Shown: positions 49,486 to 61,200 of the stretch, one piece after another
How positions within the stretch are numbered: the stretch's first letter is position 1
Layout of the letters: each line of letters begins with the position of its first letter
DNA from: Viola odorata
Lineage: Eukaryota > Streptophyta > Magnoliopsida > Malpighiales > Violaceae
NCBI GenBank assembly: GCA_963691705.1
Contig: OY829537.1
Location: 40,055,514-40,119,513 of the forward strand
Direction: 5' to 3'
DNA: 64,000 bases
Position numbers and translations under genes: made by a program
Notes under the pieces: model-generated
Told to the model about the DNA's origin: nothing
What the model saw: the letters and a program-made list of their open reading frames with translations, nothing else
Databases searched by the model: none

Positions 49486-52214
49486 GCAGTCACGGACGCT
49501 GATGCAGAAATGTAAAGGTATCCGGGCGAGGCTAGCGCAATCATGGATCTTGATGAAGAAAATAAATGTATCCGGGCGAGGCTATCGCAGTCACGGACAA
49601 TGATGCAGAAATGTAAAGATATCCGGGCGAGGCTATCGTAGTCACGGATGCTGATGTAGAAATGTAAAGGTATTCAGGCGAGGCTATCGCAGTCACGGAC
49701 GCTGATGCAGAAATGTAAAGGTATCCGGGCGAGGCTGTCGCAGTCACGGATACTGATACAGAAATGTAAAGGTATCCGGGCGAGGCTATCGTAGTCACGG
49801 ATACTGATACAGAAAAGTAAAGGAATCCGGGCGAGGCTATCGTAGGCACGGATGCTGATGTAGAAATGTAAAGGTATTCAGGCGAGGCTATCGTAGTCAC
49901 GGACGCTGATGCAGAAATGTAAAGGTATTCAGGCGAGGCTATCGCAGTCACGGACGCTGATGCAGAAAAGTAAAGGAATCCGGGAGAGGCTATCGCAGTC
50001 ACGGACGCTGATGCAGAAATGTAAAGGAATCCGAGCGAGGCTATCGCAGTCACGGATACTGATACAGAAAAGTAAAGGAATCCGGGCGAGGCTATCTTAG
50101 TCACGGATACTGATACACAAAAGTAAAGGAATCCGGGCGAGGCTATCGTAGTCACGGATGCTGATGTTGAAATGTAAAGGTATTCAGTCGAGGCTATCGC
50201 AGTCACGGACGCTGATGCAGAAATGTAAAGGTATCCGGGCGAGGCTACCGCAATCACGGATCCTGATGAAGAAAATAAAGGTATTCGGGCGAGGCTATCG
50301 CAGTCACGTACGCTGATGCAGAAATGTAAAGGTATCTGGGCGAGGCTGTCGCAGTCACGGATACTGATACAGAAATGTAAAGGTATCCAGGCGAGGCTTT
50401 CGCAGTCACGGACGCTGATGCAGAAATGTAAAGGTATCCGGGCGAGGCTAGCGCAATCATGGATCTTGATGAAGAAAATAAAGGTATCCGGGCGAGGCTA
50501 TCGCAGTCACGGACAATGATGCAGAAATGTAAAGATATCCGGGCGAGGCTATCGTAGTCACGGATGCTGATGTAGAAATGTAAAGGTATTCAGGCGAGGC
50601 TATCGCAGTCACGGACGCTGATGCAGAAATGTAAAGGTATCCGGGCGAGGCTGTCGCAGTCACGGATACTGATACAGAAATGTAAAGGTATCCGGGCAAG
50701 ACTTTCGCAGTCACGGACGCTGATGCAGAAATGTAAAAGTATCCGGGCGAGGCTGTCGCAGTCACTGATACTGATACAGAAAAGTAAAGGAATCCGGGTG
50801 AGGCTATCGCCGTCACGGACGCTGATGCAGAAATGTAAAGGTACTCAGGCGCGGCTATCGCAGTCACGGACGCTGATGCAGAAATGTAAAGGTATCCGGG
50901 CGAGGCTAGCGCAATCACGGATCCTGATGAAGAAAATAAAGGTATTCGGGCGAGGCTATCGCAGTCACGGACGCTGATGCAGAAATGTAAATGTATCCGG
51001 GCGAGGCTATCGTAGTCACGGATGCTGATGTAGAAATGTAAAGGTATTCAGGCGAGGCTATCGCAGTCACGTACGCTGATGCAGAAATGTCAAGGAATCC
51101 GGGCGAGGCTATCGTAGTCACGGATACTGATACAGAAAAGTAAAGGAATCCGGGCGAGGCTATCGTAGGCACGGATGCTGATGTAGAAATGTAAAGGTAT
51201 TCAGGCGAGGCTATCGCAGTCACGGACGCTGATGCAGAAATGTAAAGGTATCCGGGCGAGGTTGTCGCAGTCACGGATACTGATACAGAAAAGTAAAGGA
51301 ATCCGGGCGAGGCTATCGCAGTCACGGACGCTGATGCAGAAATGTAAAGGAATCCGAGCGAGGCTATCGTAGTCACGGATACTGATACAGAAAAGTAAAG
51401 GAATCCGGGCGAGGCTATCGTAGGCACGGATGCTGATGTAGAAATGTAAAGGTATTCAGGCGAGGCTATCGCAGTCACGGACGCTGATGCAGAAATGTAA
51501 AGATATCCGGGCGAGGCTGTCGCAGTCACTGATAGTGATACAGAAAAGTAAAGGAACCCGGGTGAGGCTATCGCCGTCACGGACGCTGATGTAGAAATGT
51601 AAAGGTACTCAGGCGCGGCTATCGCAGTCACGGACGCTGATGCAGAAATGTAAAGGTATCCGGGCGAGGTTGTCGCAGTCACGGATACTGATACAGAAAA
51701 GTCAAGGAATCCGGGCGAGGCTATCGCAGTCACGGACGCTGATGCAGAAATGTAAAGGTATCCGGGCGAGGCTAGCGCAATCATGGATCTTGATGAAGAA
51801 AATAAAGGTATCCGGGCGAGGCTATCGCAGTCACGGACAATGATGCAGAAATGTAAAGATATCCGGGCGAGGCTATCGTAGTCACGGATGCTGATGTAGA
51901 AATGTAAAGGTATTCAGGCGAGGCTATCGCAGTCACGGACGCTGATGCAGAAATGTAAAGGTATCCGGGCGAGGCTGTCGCAGTCACGGATACTGATACA
52001 GAAATGTAAAGGTATCCGGGCAAGACTTTCGCAGTCACGGACGCTGATGCAGAAATGTAAAAGTATCCGGGCGAGGCTGTCGCAGTCACTGATACTGATA
52101 CAGAAAAGTAAAGGAATCCGGGTGAGGCTATCGCCGTCACGGACGCTGATGCAGAAATGTAAAGGTACTCAGGCGCGGCTATCGCAGTCACGGACGCTGA
52201 TGCAGAAATGTAAA
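49486..52214 (+). repeat. HOR segments matching 15.2-18.1 kb
   Basis: Short monomers start at 49517, 50230, 50433, 50891 and 51757. It aligns with 15247-18147, first at +34270 and then at +34067. The segment 50891-51757 is 866 bp, where copy one has 764 plus 305 bp. The missing 203 bp include one E monomer, and the joint lies in the region near 51.65 kb carrying gttgtcgcag and agtcaaggaatcc. Confidence 0.87.
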
Positions 52215-55200
52215 GGTATCCGGGCGAGGCTAGCGCAATCACGGATCCTGATGAAGAAAATAAAGGTATTCGGGCGAGGCTATCGCAGTCACGGACGCTG
52301 ATGCAGAAATGTAAAGGTATCCGGGCGAGGCTATCGTAGTCACGGATGCTGATGTAGAAATGTAAAGGTATTCAGGCGAGGCTATCGCAGTCACGTACGC
52401 TGATGCAGAAATGTAAAGGAATCCTGGCGAGGCTATCGTAGTCACGGATACTGATACAGAAAAGTAAAGGAATCCGGGTGAGGCTATCGTAGGCACGGAT
52501 GCTAATGTAGAAATGTAAAGGTATTCAGGCGAGGCTATCGCAGTCACGGACGCTGATGCAGAAATGTAAAGGTATCCGGGCGAGGTTGTCGCAGTCACGG
52601 ATACTGATACAGAAAAGTCAAGGAATCCGGGCGAGGCTATCGCAGTCACGGACGCTGATGCAGAAATGTAAAGGAATCCGAGCGAGGCTATCGTAGTCAC
52701 GGATACTGATACAGAAAAGTAAAGGAATCCGGGCGAGGCTATCGTAGTCACGGATGCTGATGCAGAAAAGTAAAGGAATCCGGGCGAGGCTATCGTAGTC
52801 ACGGATGCTGATGTAGAAATGTAAAGGTATTCAGTCGAGGCTATCGCAGTCACGGACGCTGATGCAGAAATGTAAAGGTATCCGGGCGAGGCTGTTGCAG
52901 TCACGGATACTGATACAGAAAAGTAAAGGAATCCGGGCGAGGCTATCGCAGTCACGGACGCTGATGCAGAAATGTAAAGGTATCCGGGCGAGGCTGTCGT
53001 AGTCACGGATACTGATACAGAAAAGTAAAGGTATCCAGGCGAGGCTGTCTCAGTCACGGATACTGATACAGAAAAGGAATCCGGGCGAGGCTATCGCAGT
53101 CACGGATGCTGATGCAGAAAAGTAAAGGTATCCGGGCGAGCCTATCGCAGTCATGGACTCTGATGCAGAAATGTAAAGGAATCCGAGCGAGGCTATCGTA
53201 GTCACGGATACTGATACAGAAAAGTTAAGGAATCCGGGCGAGGCTATCGTAGTCACGGATGCTGATGTAGAAATGTAAAGGTATTCAGGCGAGGCTATCG
53301 CAGTCACGGACGCTGATGCAGAAACGTAAAGGTATCCGGGCGAGGCTGTCGCAGTCACTGATACTGATACAGAAAAGTAAAGGAATCCAGGTGAGGCTAT
53401 CGCCGTCACGGACGCTGATGCAGAAATGTAAAGGTACTCAGGCGCGGCTATCGCAGTCACGGACGCTGATGCAGAAATGTAAAGGTATCCGGGCGAGGCT
53501 AGCGCAATCACGGATCCTGATGAAGAAATTAAAGGTATGCGGGCGAGGCTATCGCAGTCACGTACGCTGATGCAGAAATGTAAAGGTATCTGGGCGAGGC
53601 TGTCGCAGTCACGGATACTGATACAGAAATGTAAAGGTATCCGGGCAAGACTTTCGCAGTCACGGACGCTGATGCAGAAATATAAAAGTATCCGGGCGAG
53701 GCTGTCGCAGTCACTGATACTGATACAGAAAGGTAAAGGAATCCGGGTGAGGCTATCACCGTCACGGACGCTGATGCAGAAATGTAAAGGTACTCAGGCG
53801 CGGCAATCGCAGTCATGGACGCTGATGCAGAAATGTAAAGGTATCCGGGCGAGGCTAGCGCAATCACGGATCCTGATGAAGAAAATAAAGGTATTCGGGC
53901 GAGGCTATCGCAGTCACGGACGCTGATGCAGAAATGTAAAGGTATCCGGGCGAGGCTATCGTAGTCACGGATGCTGATGTAGAAATGTAAAGGTATTCAG
54001 GCGAGGCTATCGCAGTCACGTACGCTGATGCAGAAATGTAAAGGAATCCGGGCGAGGCTATCGTAGTCACGGATACTGATACAGAAAAGTAAAGGAATCC
54101 GGGCGAGGCTATCGTAGGCACGGATGCTGATGTAGAAATGTAAAGGTATTCAGGCGAGGCTATCGCAGTCATGGACACTGATGCAGAAATGTAAAGGTAT
54201 CCGGGCGAGGTTGTCGCAGTCACGGATACTGATACAGAAAAGTAAAGGAATCCGGGCGAGGCTATCGCAGTCACGGACGCTGATGCAGAAATGTAAAGGA
54301 ATCCGAGCGAGGCTATCGTAGTCACGGATACTGATACAGAAAAGTAAAGGAATCCGGGCGAGGCTATCGTAGGCACGGATGCTGATGTAGAAATGTAAAG
54401 GTATTCAGGGCGAGGCTGTCGCAGTCACTGATAGTGATACAGAAAAGTAAAGGAACCCGGGTGAGGCTATCGCCGTCACGGACGCTGATGCAGAAATGTA
54501 AAGGTACTCAGGCGCGGCTATCGCAGTCACGGACGCTGATGCAGAAATGTAAAGGTATCCGGGCGAGGCTAGCGCAATCACGGATCCTGATGAAGAAAAT
54601 AAAGGTATTCGGGCGAGGCTATCGCAGTCACGGACGCTGATGCAGAAATGTAAAGGTATCCGGGCGAGGCTATCGTAGTCACGGATGCTGATGTAGAAAT
54701 GTAAAGGTATTCAGGACAGGCTATCGCAGTCACGTACGCTGATGCAGAAATGTAAAGGTATCTGGGCGAGGCTGTCGCAGTCACGGATACTGATACAGAA
54801 ATGTAAAGGTATCCGGGCGAGGCTTTGGCAGTCACGGACGCTGATGCAGAAATGTAAAGGTATCCGGGCGAGGCTAGCGCAATCATGGATCTTGATGAAG
54901 AAAATAAAGGTATCCGGGCGAGGCTATCGCAGTCACGGACAATGATGCAGAAATGTAAAGATATCCGGGCGAGGCTATCGTAGTCACGGATGCTGATGTA
55001 GAAATGTAAAGGTATTCAGGCGAGGCTATCGCAGTCACGGACGCTGATGCAGAAATGTAAAGGTATCCGGGCGAGGCTGTCGCAGTCACGGATACTGATA
55101 CAGAAATGTAAAGGTATCCGGGCAAGACTTTCGCAGTCACGGACGCTGATGCAGAAATGTAAAAGTATCCGGGCGAGGCTGTCGCAGTCACTGATACTGA

Positions 55201-58200
55201 TACAGAAAAGTAAAGGAATCCGGGTGAGGCTATCGCCGTCACGGACGCTGATGTAAAAATGTAAAGGTATCCGGGCGAGGCTAGCGCAATCACGGATCCT
55301 GATGAAGAAAATAAAGGTATTCGGGCGAGGCTATCGCAGTCACGGACGCTGATGCAGAAATGTAAAGGTATCCGGGCGAGGCTATCGTAGTCACGGATGC
55401 TGATGTAGAATTGTAAAGGTATTCAGGCGAGGCTATCGCAGTCACGTACGCTGATGCAGAAATGTAAAGGAATCCGGGCGAGGCTATCGTAGTCACGGAT
55501 ACTGATACAGAAAAGTAAAGGAATCCGGGCGAGGCTATCGTAGGCACGGATGCTGATGTAGAAATGTAAAGGTATTCAGGCGAGGCTATCGCAGTCACGG
55601 ACGCTGATGCAGAAATGTAAAGGTATCCGGGCGAGGTTGTCGCAGTCACGGATACTGATACAGAAAAGTAAAGGAATCCGGGAGAGGCTATCGCAGTCAC
55701 GGACGCTGATGCAGAAATGTAAAGGAATCCGAGCGAGGCTATCGTAGTCACGGATACTGATACAGAAAAGTAAAGGAATCCGGGCGAGGCTATCGTAGTC
55801 ACGGATACTGATACACAAAAGTAAAGGAATCCGGGCGAGGCTATCGTAGTCACGGATGCAGATGTAGAAATGTAAAGGTATTCAGTCGAGGCTATCGCAG
55901 TCACGGACGCTGATGCAGAAATGTAAAGGTATCCGGGCGAGGCTACCGCAATCACGGATCCTGATGAAGAAAATAAAGGTATTCGGGCGAGGCTATCGCA
56001 GTCACGTACGCTGATGCAGAAATGTAAAGGTATCTGGGCGAGGCTGTCGCAGTCACGGATACTGATACAGAAATGTAAAGGTATCCAGGCGAGGCTTTCG
56101 CAGTCACGGACGCTGATGCAGAAATGTAAAGGTATCCGGGCGAGGCTAGCGCAATCATGGATCTTGATGAAGAAAATAAAGGTATCCGGGCGAGGCTATC
56201 GCAGTCACGGACAATGATGCAGAAATGTAAAGATATCCGGGCGAGGCTATCGTAGTCACGGATGCTGATGTAGAAATGTAAAGGTATTCAGGCGAGGCTA
56301 TCGCAGTCACGGACGCTGATGCAGAAATGTAAAGGTATCCGGGCGAGGCTGTCGCAGTCACGGATACTGATACAGAAATGTAAAGGTATCCGGGCAAGAC
56401 TTTCGCAGTCACGGACGCTGATGCAGAAATGTAAAAGTATCCGGGCGAGGCTGTCGCAGTCACTGATACTGATACAGAAAAGTAAAGGAATCCGGGTGAG
56501 GCTATCGCCGTCACGGACGCTGATGCAGAAATGTAAAGGTACTCAGGCGCGGCTATCGCAGTCACGGACGCTGATGCAGAAATGTAAAGGTATCCGGGCG
56601 AGGCTAGCGCAATCACGGATCCTGATGAAGAAAATAAAGGTATTCGGGCGAGGCTATCGCAGTCACGGACGCTGATGCAGAAATGTAAAGGTATCCGGGC
56701 GAGGCTATCGTAGTCACGGATGCTGTTGTAGAAATGTAAAGGTATTCAGGCGAGGCTATCGCAGTCACGTACGCTGATGCAGAAATGTAAAGGAATCCGG
56801 GCGAGGCTATCGTAGTCACGGATACTGATACAGAAAAGTAAAGGAATCCGGGCGAGGCTATCGTAGGCACGGATGCTGATGTAGAAATGTAAAGGTATTC
56901 AGGCGAGGCTATCGCAGTCACGGACTCTGATGCAGAAATGTAAAGGTATCCGGGCGAGGTTGTCGCAGTCACGGATACTGATACAGAAAAGTAAAGGAAT
57001 CCGGGCGAGGCTATCGCAGTCACGGACGCTGATGCAGAAATGTAAAGGAATCCGAGCGAGGCTATCGTAGTCACGGATACTGATACAGAAAAGTAAAGGA
57101 ATCCGGGTGAGGCTATCGTAGGCACGGATGCTGATGTAGAAATGTAAAGGTATTCAGGCGAGGCTATCGCAGTCACGGACGCTGATGCAGAAATGTAAAG
57201 ATATCCGGGCGAGGCTGTCGCAGTCACTGATAGTGATACAGAAAAGTAAAGGAACCCTGGTGAGGCTATCGCCGTCACGGACGCTGATGTAGAAATGTAA
57301 AGGTACTCAGGCGCGGCTATCGCAGTCACGGACGCTGATGCAGAAATGTAAAGGTATCCGGGCGAGGTTGTCGCAGTCACGGATACTGATACAGAAAAGT
57401 CAAGGAATCCGGGCGAGGCTATCGCAGTCACGGACGCTGATGCAGAAATGTAAAGGAATCCGAGCGAGGCTATCGTAGTCACGGATACTGATACAGAAAA
57501 GTAAAGGAATCCTGGCGAGGCTATCGTAGTCACGGATGCTGATGCAGAAAAGTAAAGGAATCCGGGCGAGGCTATCGTAGTCACGGATGCTGATGTAGAA
57601 ATGTAAAGGTATTCAGTCGAGGCTATCGCAGTCACGGACGCTGATGCAGAAATGTAAAGGTATCCGGGCGAGGCTGTTGCAGTCACGGATACTGATACAG
57701 AAAAGTAAAGGAATCCGGGCGAGGCTATCGCAGTCACGGACGCTGATGCAGAAATGTAAAGGTATCCGGGCGAGGCTGTCGTAGTCACGGATACTGATAC
57801 AGAAAAGTAAAGGAATCCAGGCGAGGCTGTCTCAGTCACGGATACTGATACAGAAAAGTAAAGGAATCCGGGCGAGGCTATCGCAGTCACGGACGCTGAT
57901 GCAGAAAAGTAAAGGTATCCGGGCGAGCCTATCGCAGTCATGGACTCTGATGCAGAAATGTAAAGGAATCCGAGCGAGGCTATCGTAGTCACGGATACTG
58001 ATACAGAAAAGTTAAGGAATCCGGGCGAGGCTATCGTAGTCACGGATGCTGATGTAGAAATGTAAAGGTATTCAGGCGAGGCTATCGCAGTCACGGACGC
58101 TGATGCAGAAACGTAAAGGTATCCGGGCGAGGCTGTCGCAGTCACTGATACTGATACAGAAAAGTAAAGGAATCCGGGTGAGGCTATCGCCGTCACGGAC

Positions 58201-58270
58201 GCTGATGCAGAAATGTAAAGGTACTCAGGCGCGGCTATCGCAGTCACGGACGCTGATGCAGAAATGTAAA
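52215..58270 (+). repeat. HOR segments matching 18.1-23.75 kb, then a rejoined segment
   Basis: Short monomers start at 52215, 53484, 53840, 54554, 54859, 55266, 55928, 56131 and 56589. Offsets to copy one are +34067 before and +34062 after the 5-bp deletion at about 53,071. The stretch 56639-58270 is a 1,632-bp run without short monomers and holds the longest open frame. Collinearity with copy one stops near 57,817, where ggaatccaggcgaggctgtc continues in place of ggaatccaggtgaggctatc. Confidence 0.87.
53030..53075 (+). repeat. 46-bp monomer with 5-bp deletion
   Basis: The end reads cagaaaaggaatcc where copy one (near 19000) has cagaaaagtaaaggaatcc. The five lost bases lie between two AAAGG-like stretches (agaaaag and taaagg), so slippage or micro-homology deletion is likely. 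It is the only 46-bp monomer. Confidence 0.9.
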
Positions 58271-61200
58271 GGTATCCGGGCGAGGCTAGCGCAATCACGG
58301 ATCCTGATGAAGAAAATAAAGGTATTCGGGCGAGGCTATCGCAGTCACGGACGCTGATGCAGAAATGTAAAGGAATCCGAGCGAGGCTATCGTAGTCACG
58401 GATACTGATACAGAAAAGTAAAGGAATCCGGGCGAGGCTATCGTAGTGACGGATGCTGATGCAGAAAAGTAAAGGAATCCGGGCGAGGCTATCGTAGTCA
58501 CGGATGCTGATGTAGAAATGTAAAGGTATTCAGTCGAGGCTATCGCAGTCACGGACGCTGATGCAGAAATGTAAAGGTATCCGGGCGAGGCTGTTGCAGT
58601 CACGGATACTGATACAGAAAAGTAAAGGAATCCGGGCGAGGCTATCGCAGTCACGGACGCTGATGCAGAAATGTAAAGGTATCCGGGCGAGGCTGTCGTA
58701 GTCACGGATACTGATACAGAAAAGTAAAGGTATCCAGGCGAGGCTGTCTCAGTCACGGATACTGATACAGAAAAGTAAAGGAATTCAGGGCGAGGCTGTC
58801 GCAGTCACTGATAGTGATACAGAAAAGTAAAGGAACCCGGGTGAGGCTATCGCCGTCACGGATGCTGATGCAGAAATGTAAAGGTACTCAGGCGCGGCTA
58901 TCGCAGTCACGGACGCTGATGCAGAAATGTAAAGGTATCCGGGCGAGGCTAGCGCAATCACGGATCCTGATGAAGAAAATAAAGGTATTCGGGCGAGGCT
59001 ATCGCAGTCACGGACGCTGATGCAGAAATGTAAAGGTATCCGGGCGAGGCTATCGTAGTCACGGATGCTGATGTAGAAATGTAAAGGTATTCAGGACAGG
59101 CTATCGCAGTCACGTACGCTGATGCAGAAATGTAAAGGTATCTGGGCGAGGCTGTCGCAGTCACGGATACTGATACAGAAATGTAAAGGTATCCGGGCGA
59201 GGCTTTGGCAGTCACGGACGCTGATGCAGAAATGTAAAGGTATCCGGGCGAGGCTAGCGCAATCATGGATCTTGATGAAGAAAATAAAGGTATCCGGGCG
59301 AGGCTATCGCAGTCACGGACAATGATGCAGAAATGTAAAGATATCCGGGCGAGGCTATCGTAGTCACGGATGCTGATGTAGAAATGTAAAGGTATTCAGG
59401 CGAGGCTATCGCAGTCACGGACGCTGATGCAGAAATGTAAAGGTATCCGGGCGAGGCTGTCGCAGTCACGGATACTGATACAGAAATGTAAAGGTATCCG
59501 GGCAAGACTTTCGCAGTCACGGACGCTGATGCAGAAATGTAAAAATATCCGGGCGAGGCTGTCGCAGTCACTGATACTGATACAGAAAAGTAAAGGAATC
59601 CGGGTGAGGCTATCGTCGTCACGGACGCTGGTGCAGAAATGTAAAGGTACTCAGGCGCGGCTATCGCAGTCACGGACGCTGATGCAGAAATGTAAAGGTA
59701 TCCGGGCGAGGCTAGCGCAATCACGGATCCTGATGAAGAAAATAAAGGTATTCGGGCGAGGCTATCGCAGTCACGGACGCTGATGCAGAAATGTAAAGGT
59801 ATCCGGGCGAGGCTATCGTAGTCACGGATGCTGATGTAGAAATGTAAAGGTATCCGGGCGAGGCTATCGTAGTCACGGATGCTGATGTAGAAATGTAAAG
59901 GTATTCAGGCGAGGCTATCGCAGTCACGTACGCTGATGCAGAAATGTAAAGGTATCCGGGCGAGGTTGTCGCAGTCACGGATACTGATACAGAAAAGTCA
60001 AGGAATCCGGGCGAGGCTATCGCAGTCACGGACGCTGATGCAGAAATGTAAAGGAATCCGAGCGAGGCTATCGTAGTCACGGATACTGATACAGAAAAGT
60101 AAAGGAATCCGGGCGAGGCTATCGTAGTCACGGATACTGATACACAAAAGTAAAGGAATCCGGGCGAGGCTATCGTAGTCACGGATGCAGATGTAGAAAT
60201 GTAAAGGTATTCAGTCGAGGCTATCGCAGTCACGGACGCTGATGCAGAAATGTAAAGGTATCCGGGCGAGGCTACCGCAATCACGGATCCTGATGAAGAA
60301 AATAAAGGTATTCGGGCGAGGCTATCGCAGTCACGTACGCTGATGCAGAAATGTAAAGGTATCTGGGCGAGGCTGTCGCAGTCACGGATACTGATACAGA
60401 AATGTAAAGGTATCCAGGCGAGGCTTTCGCAGTCACGGACGCTGATGCAGAAATGTAAAGGTATCCGGGCGAGGCTAGCGCAATCATGGATCTTGATGAA
60501 GAAAATAAAGGTATCCGGGCGAGGCTATCGCAGTCACGGACAATGATGCTGAAATGTAAAGATATCCGGGCGAGGCTATCGTAGTCACGGATGCTGATGT
60601 AGAAATGTAAAGGTATTCAGGCGAGGCTATCGCAGTCACGGACGCTGATGCAGAAATGTAAAGGTATCCGGGCGAGGCTGTCGCAGTCACGGATACTGAT
60701 ACAGAAATGTAAAGGTATCCGGGCAAGACTTTCGCAGTCACAGATGCTGATGCAGAAATGTAAAAGTATCCGGGCGAGGCTGTCGCAGTCACTGATACTG
60801 ATACAAAAACGTAAAGGAATCCGGGTGAGGCTATCGCCGTCATGGACGCTGATGCAGAAATGTAAAGGTACTCAGGCGCCGCTATCGCAGTCACGGACGC
60901 TGATGCAGAAATGTAAAGGTATCCGGGCGAGGCTAGCGCAATCACGGATCCTGATGAAGAAAATAAAGGTATTCGGGCGAGGCTATCGCAGTCACGGACG
61001 CTGATGCAGAAATGTAAAGGTATCCGGGCGAGGCTATCGTAGTCACGGATGCTGATGTAGAAATGTAAAGGTATTCAGGCGAGGCTATCGCAGTCACGTA
61101 CGCTGATGCAGAAATGTAAAGGAATCCGGGCGAGGCTATCGTAGTCACGGATACTGATACAGAAAAGTAAAGGAATCCGGGCGAGGCTATCGTAGGCACG

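Noticed and set aside
56613..58298. Longest open frame, minus strand, 561 codons of a 17-residue repeat (also 442- and 408-codon frames elsewhere)
   Set aside because: The unit is 51 bp, so three of six frames of the consensus have no stop and stay open until a short monomer shifts them. Frames are open on both strands over the same bases, most starts are GTG, substitutions do not favour third codon positions, and no promoter or conserved domain is visible.
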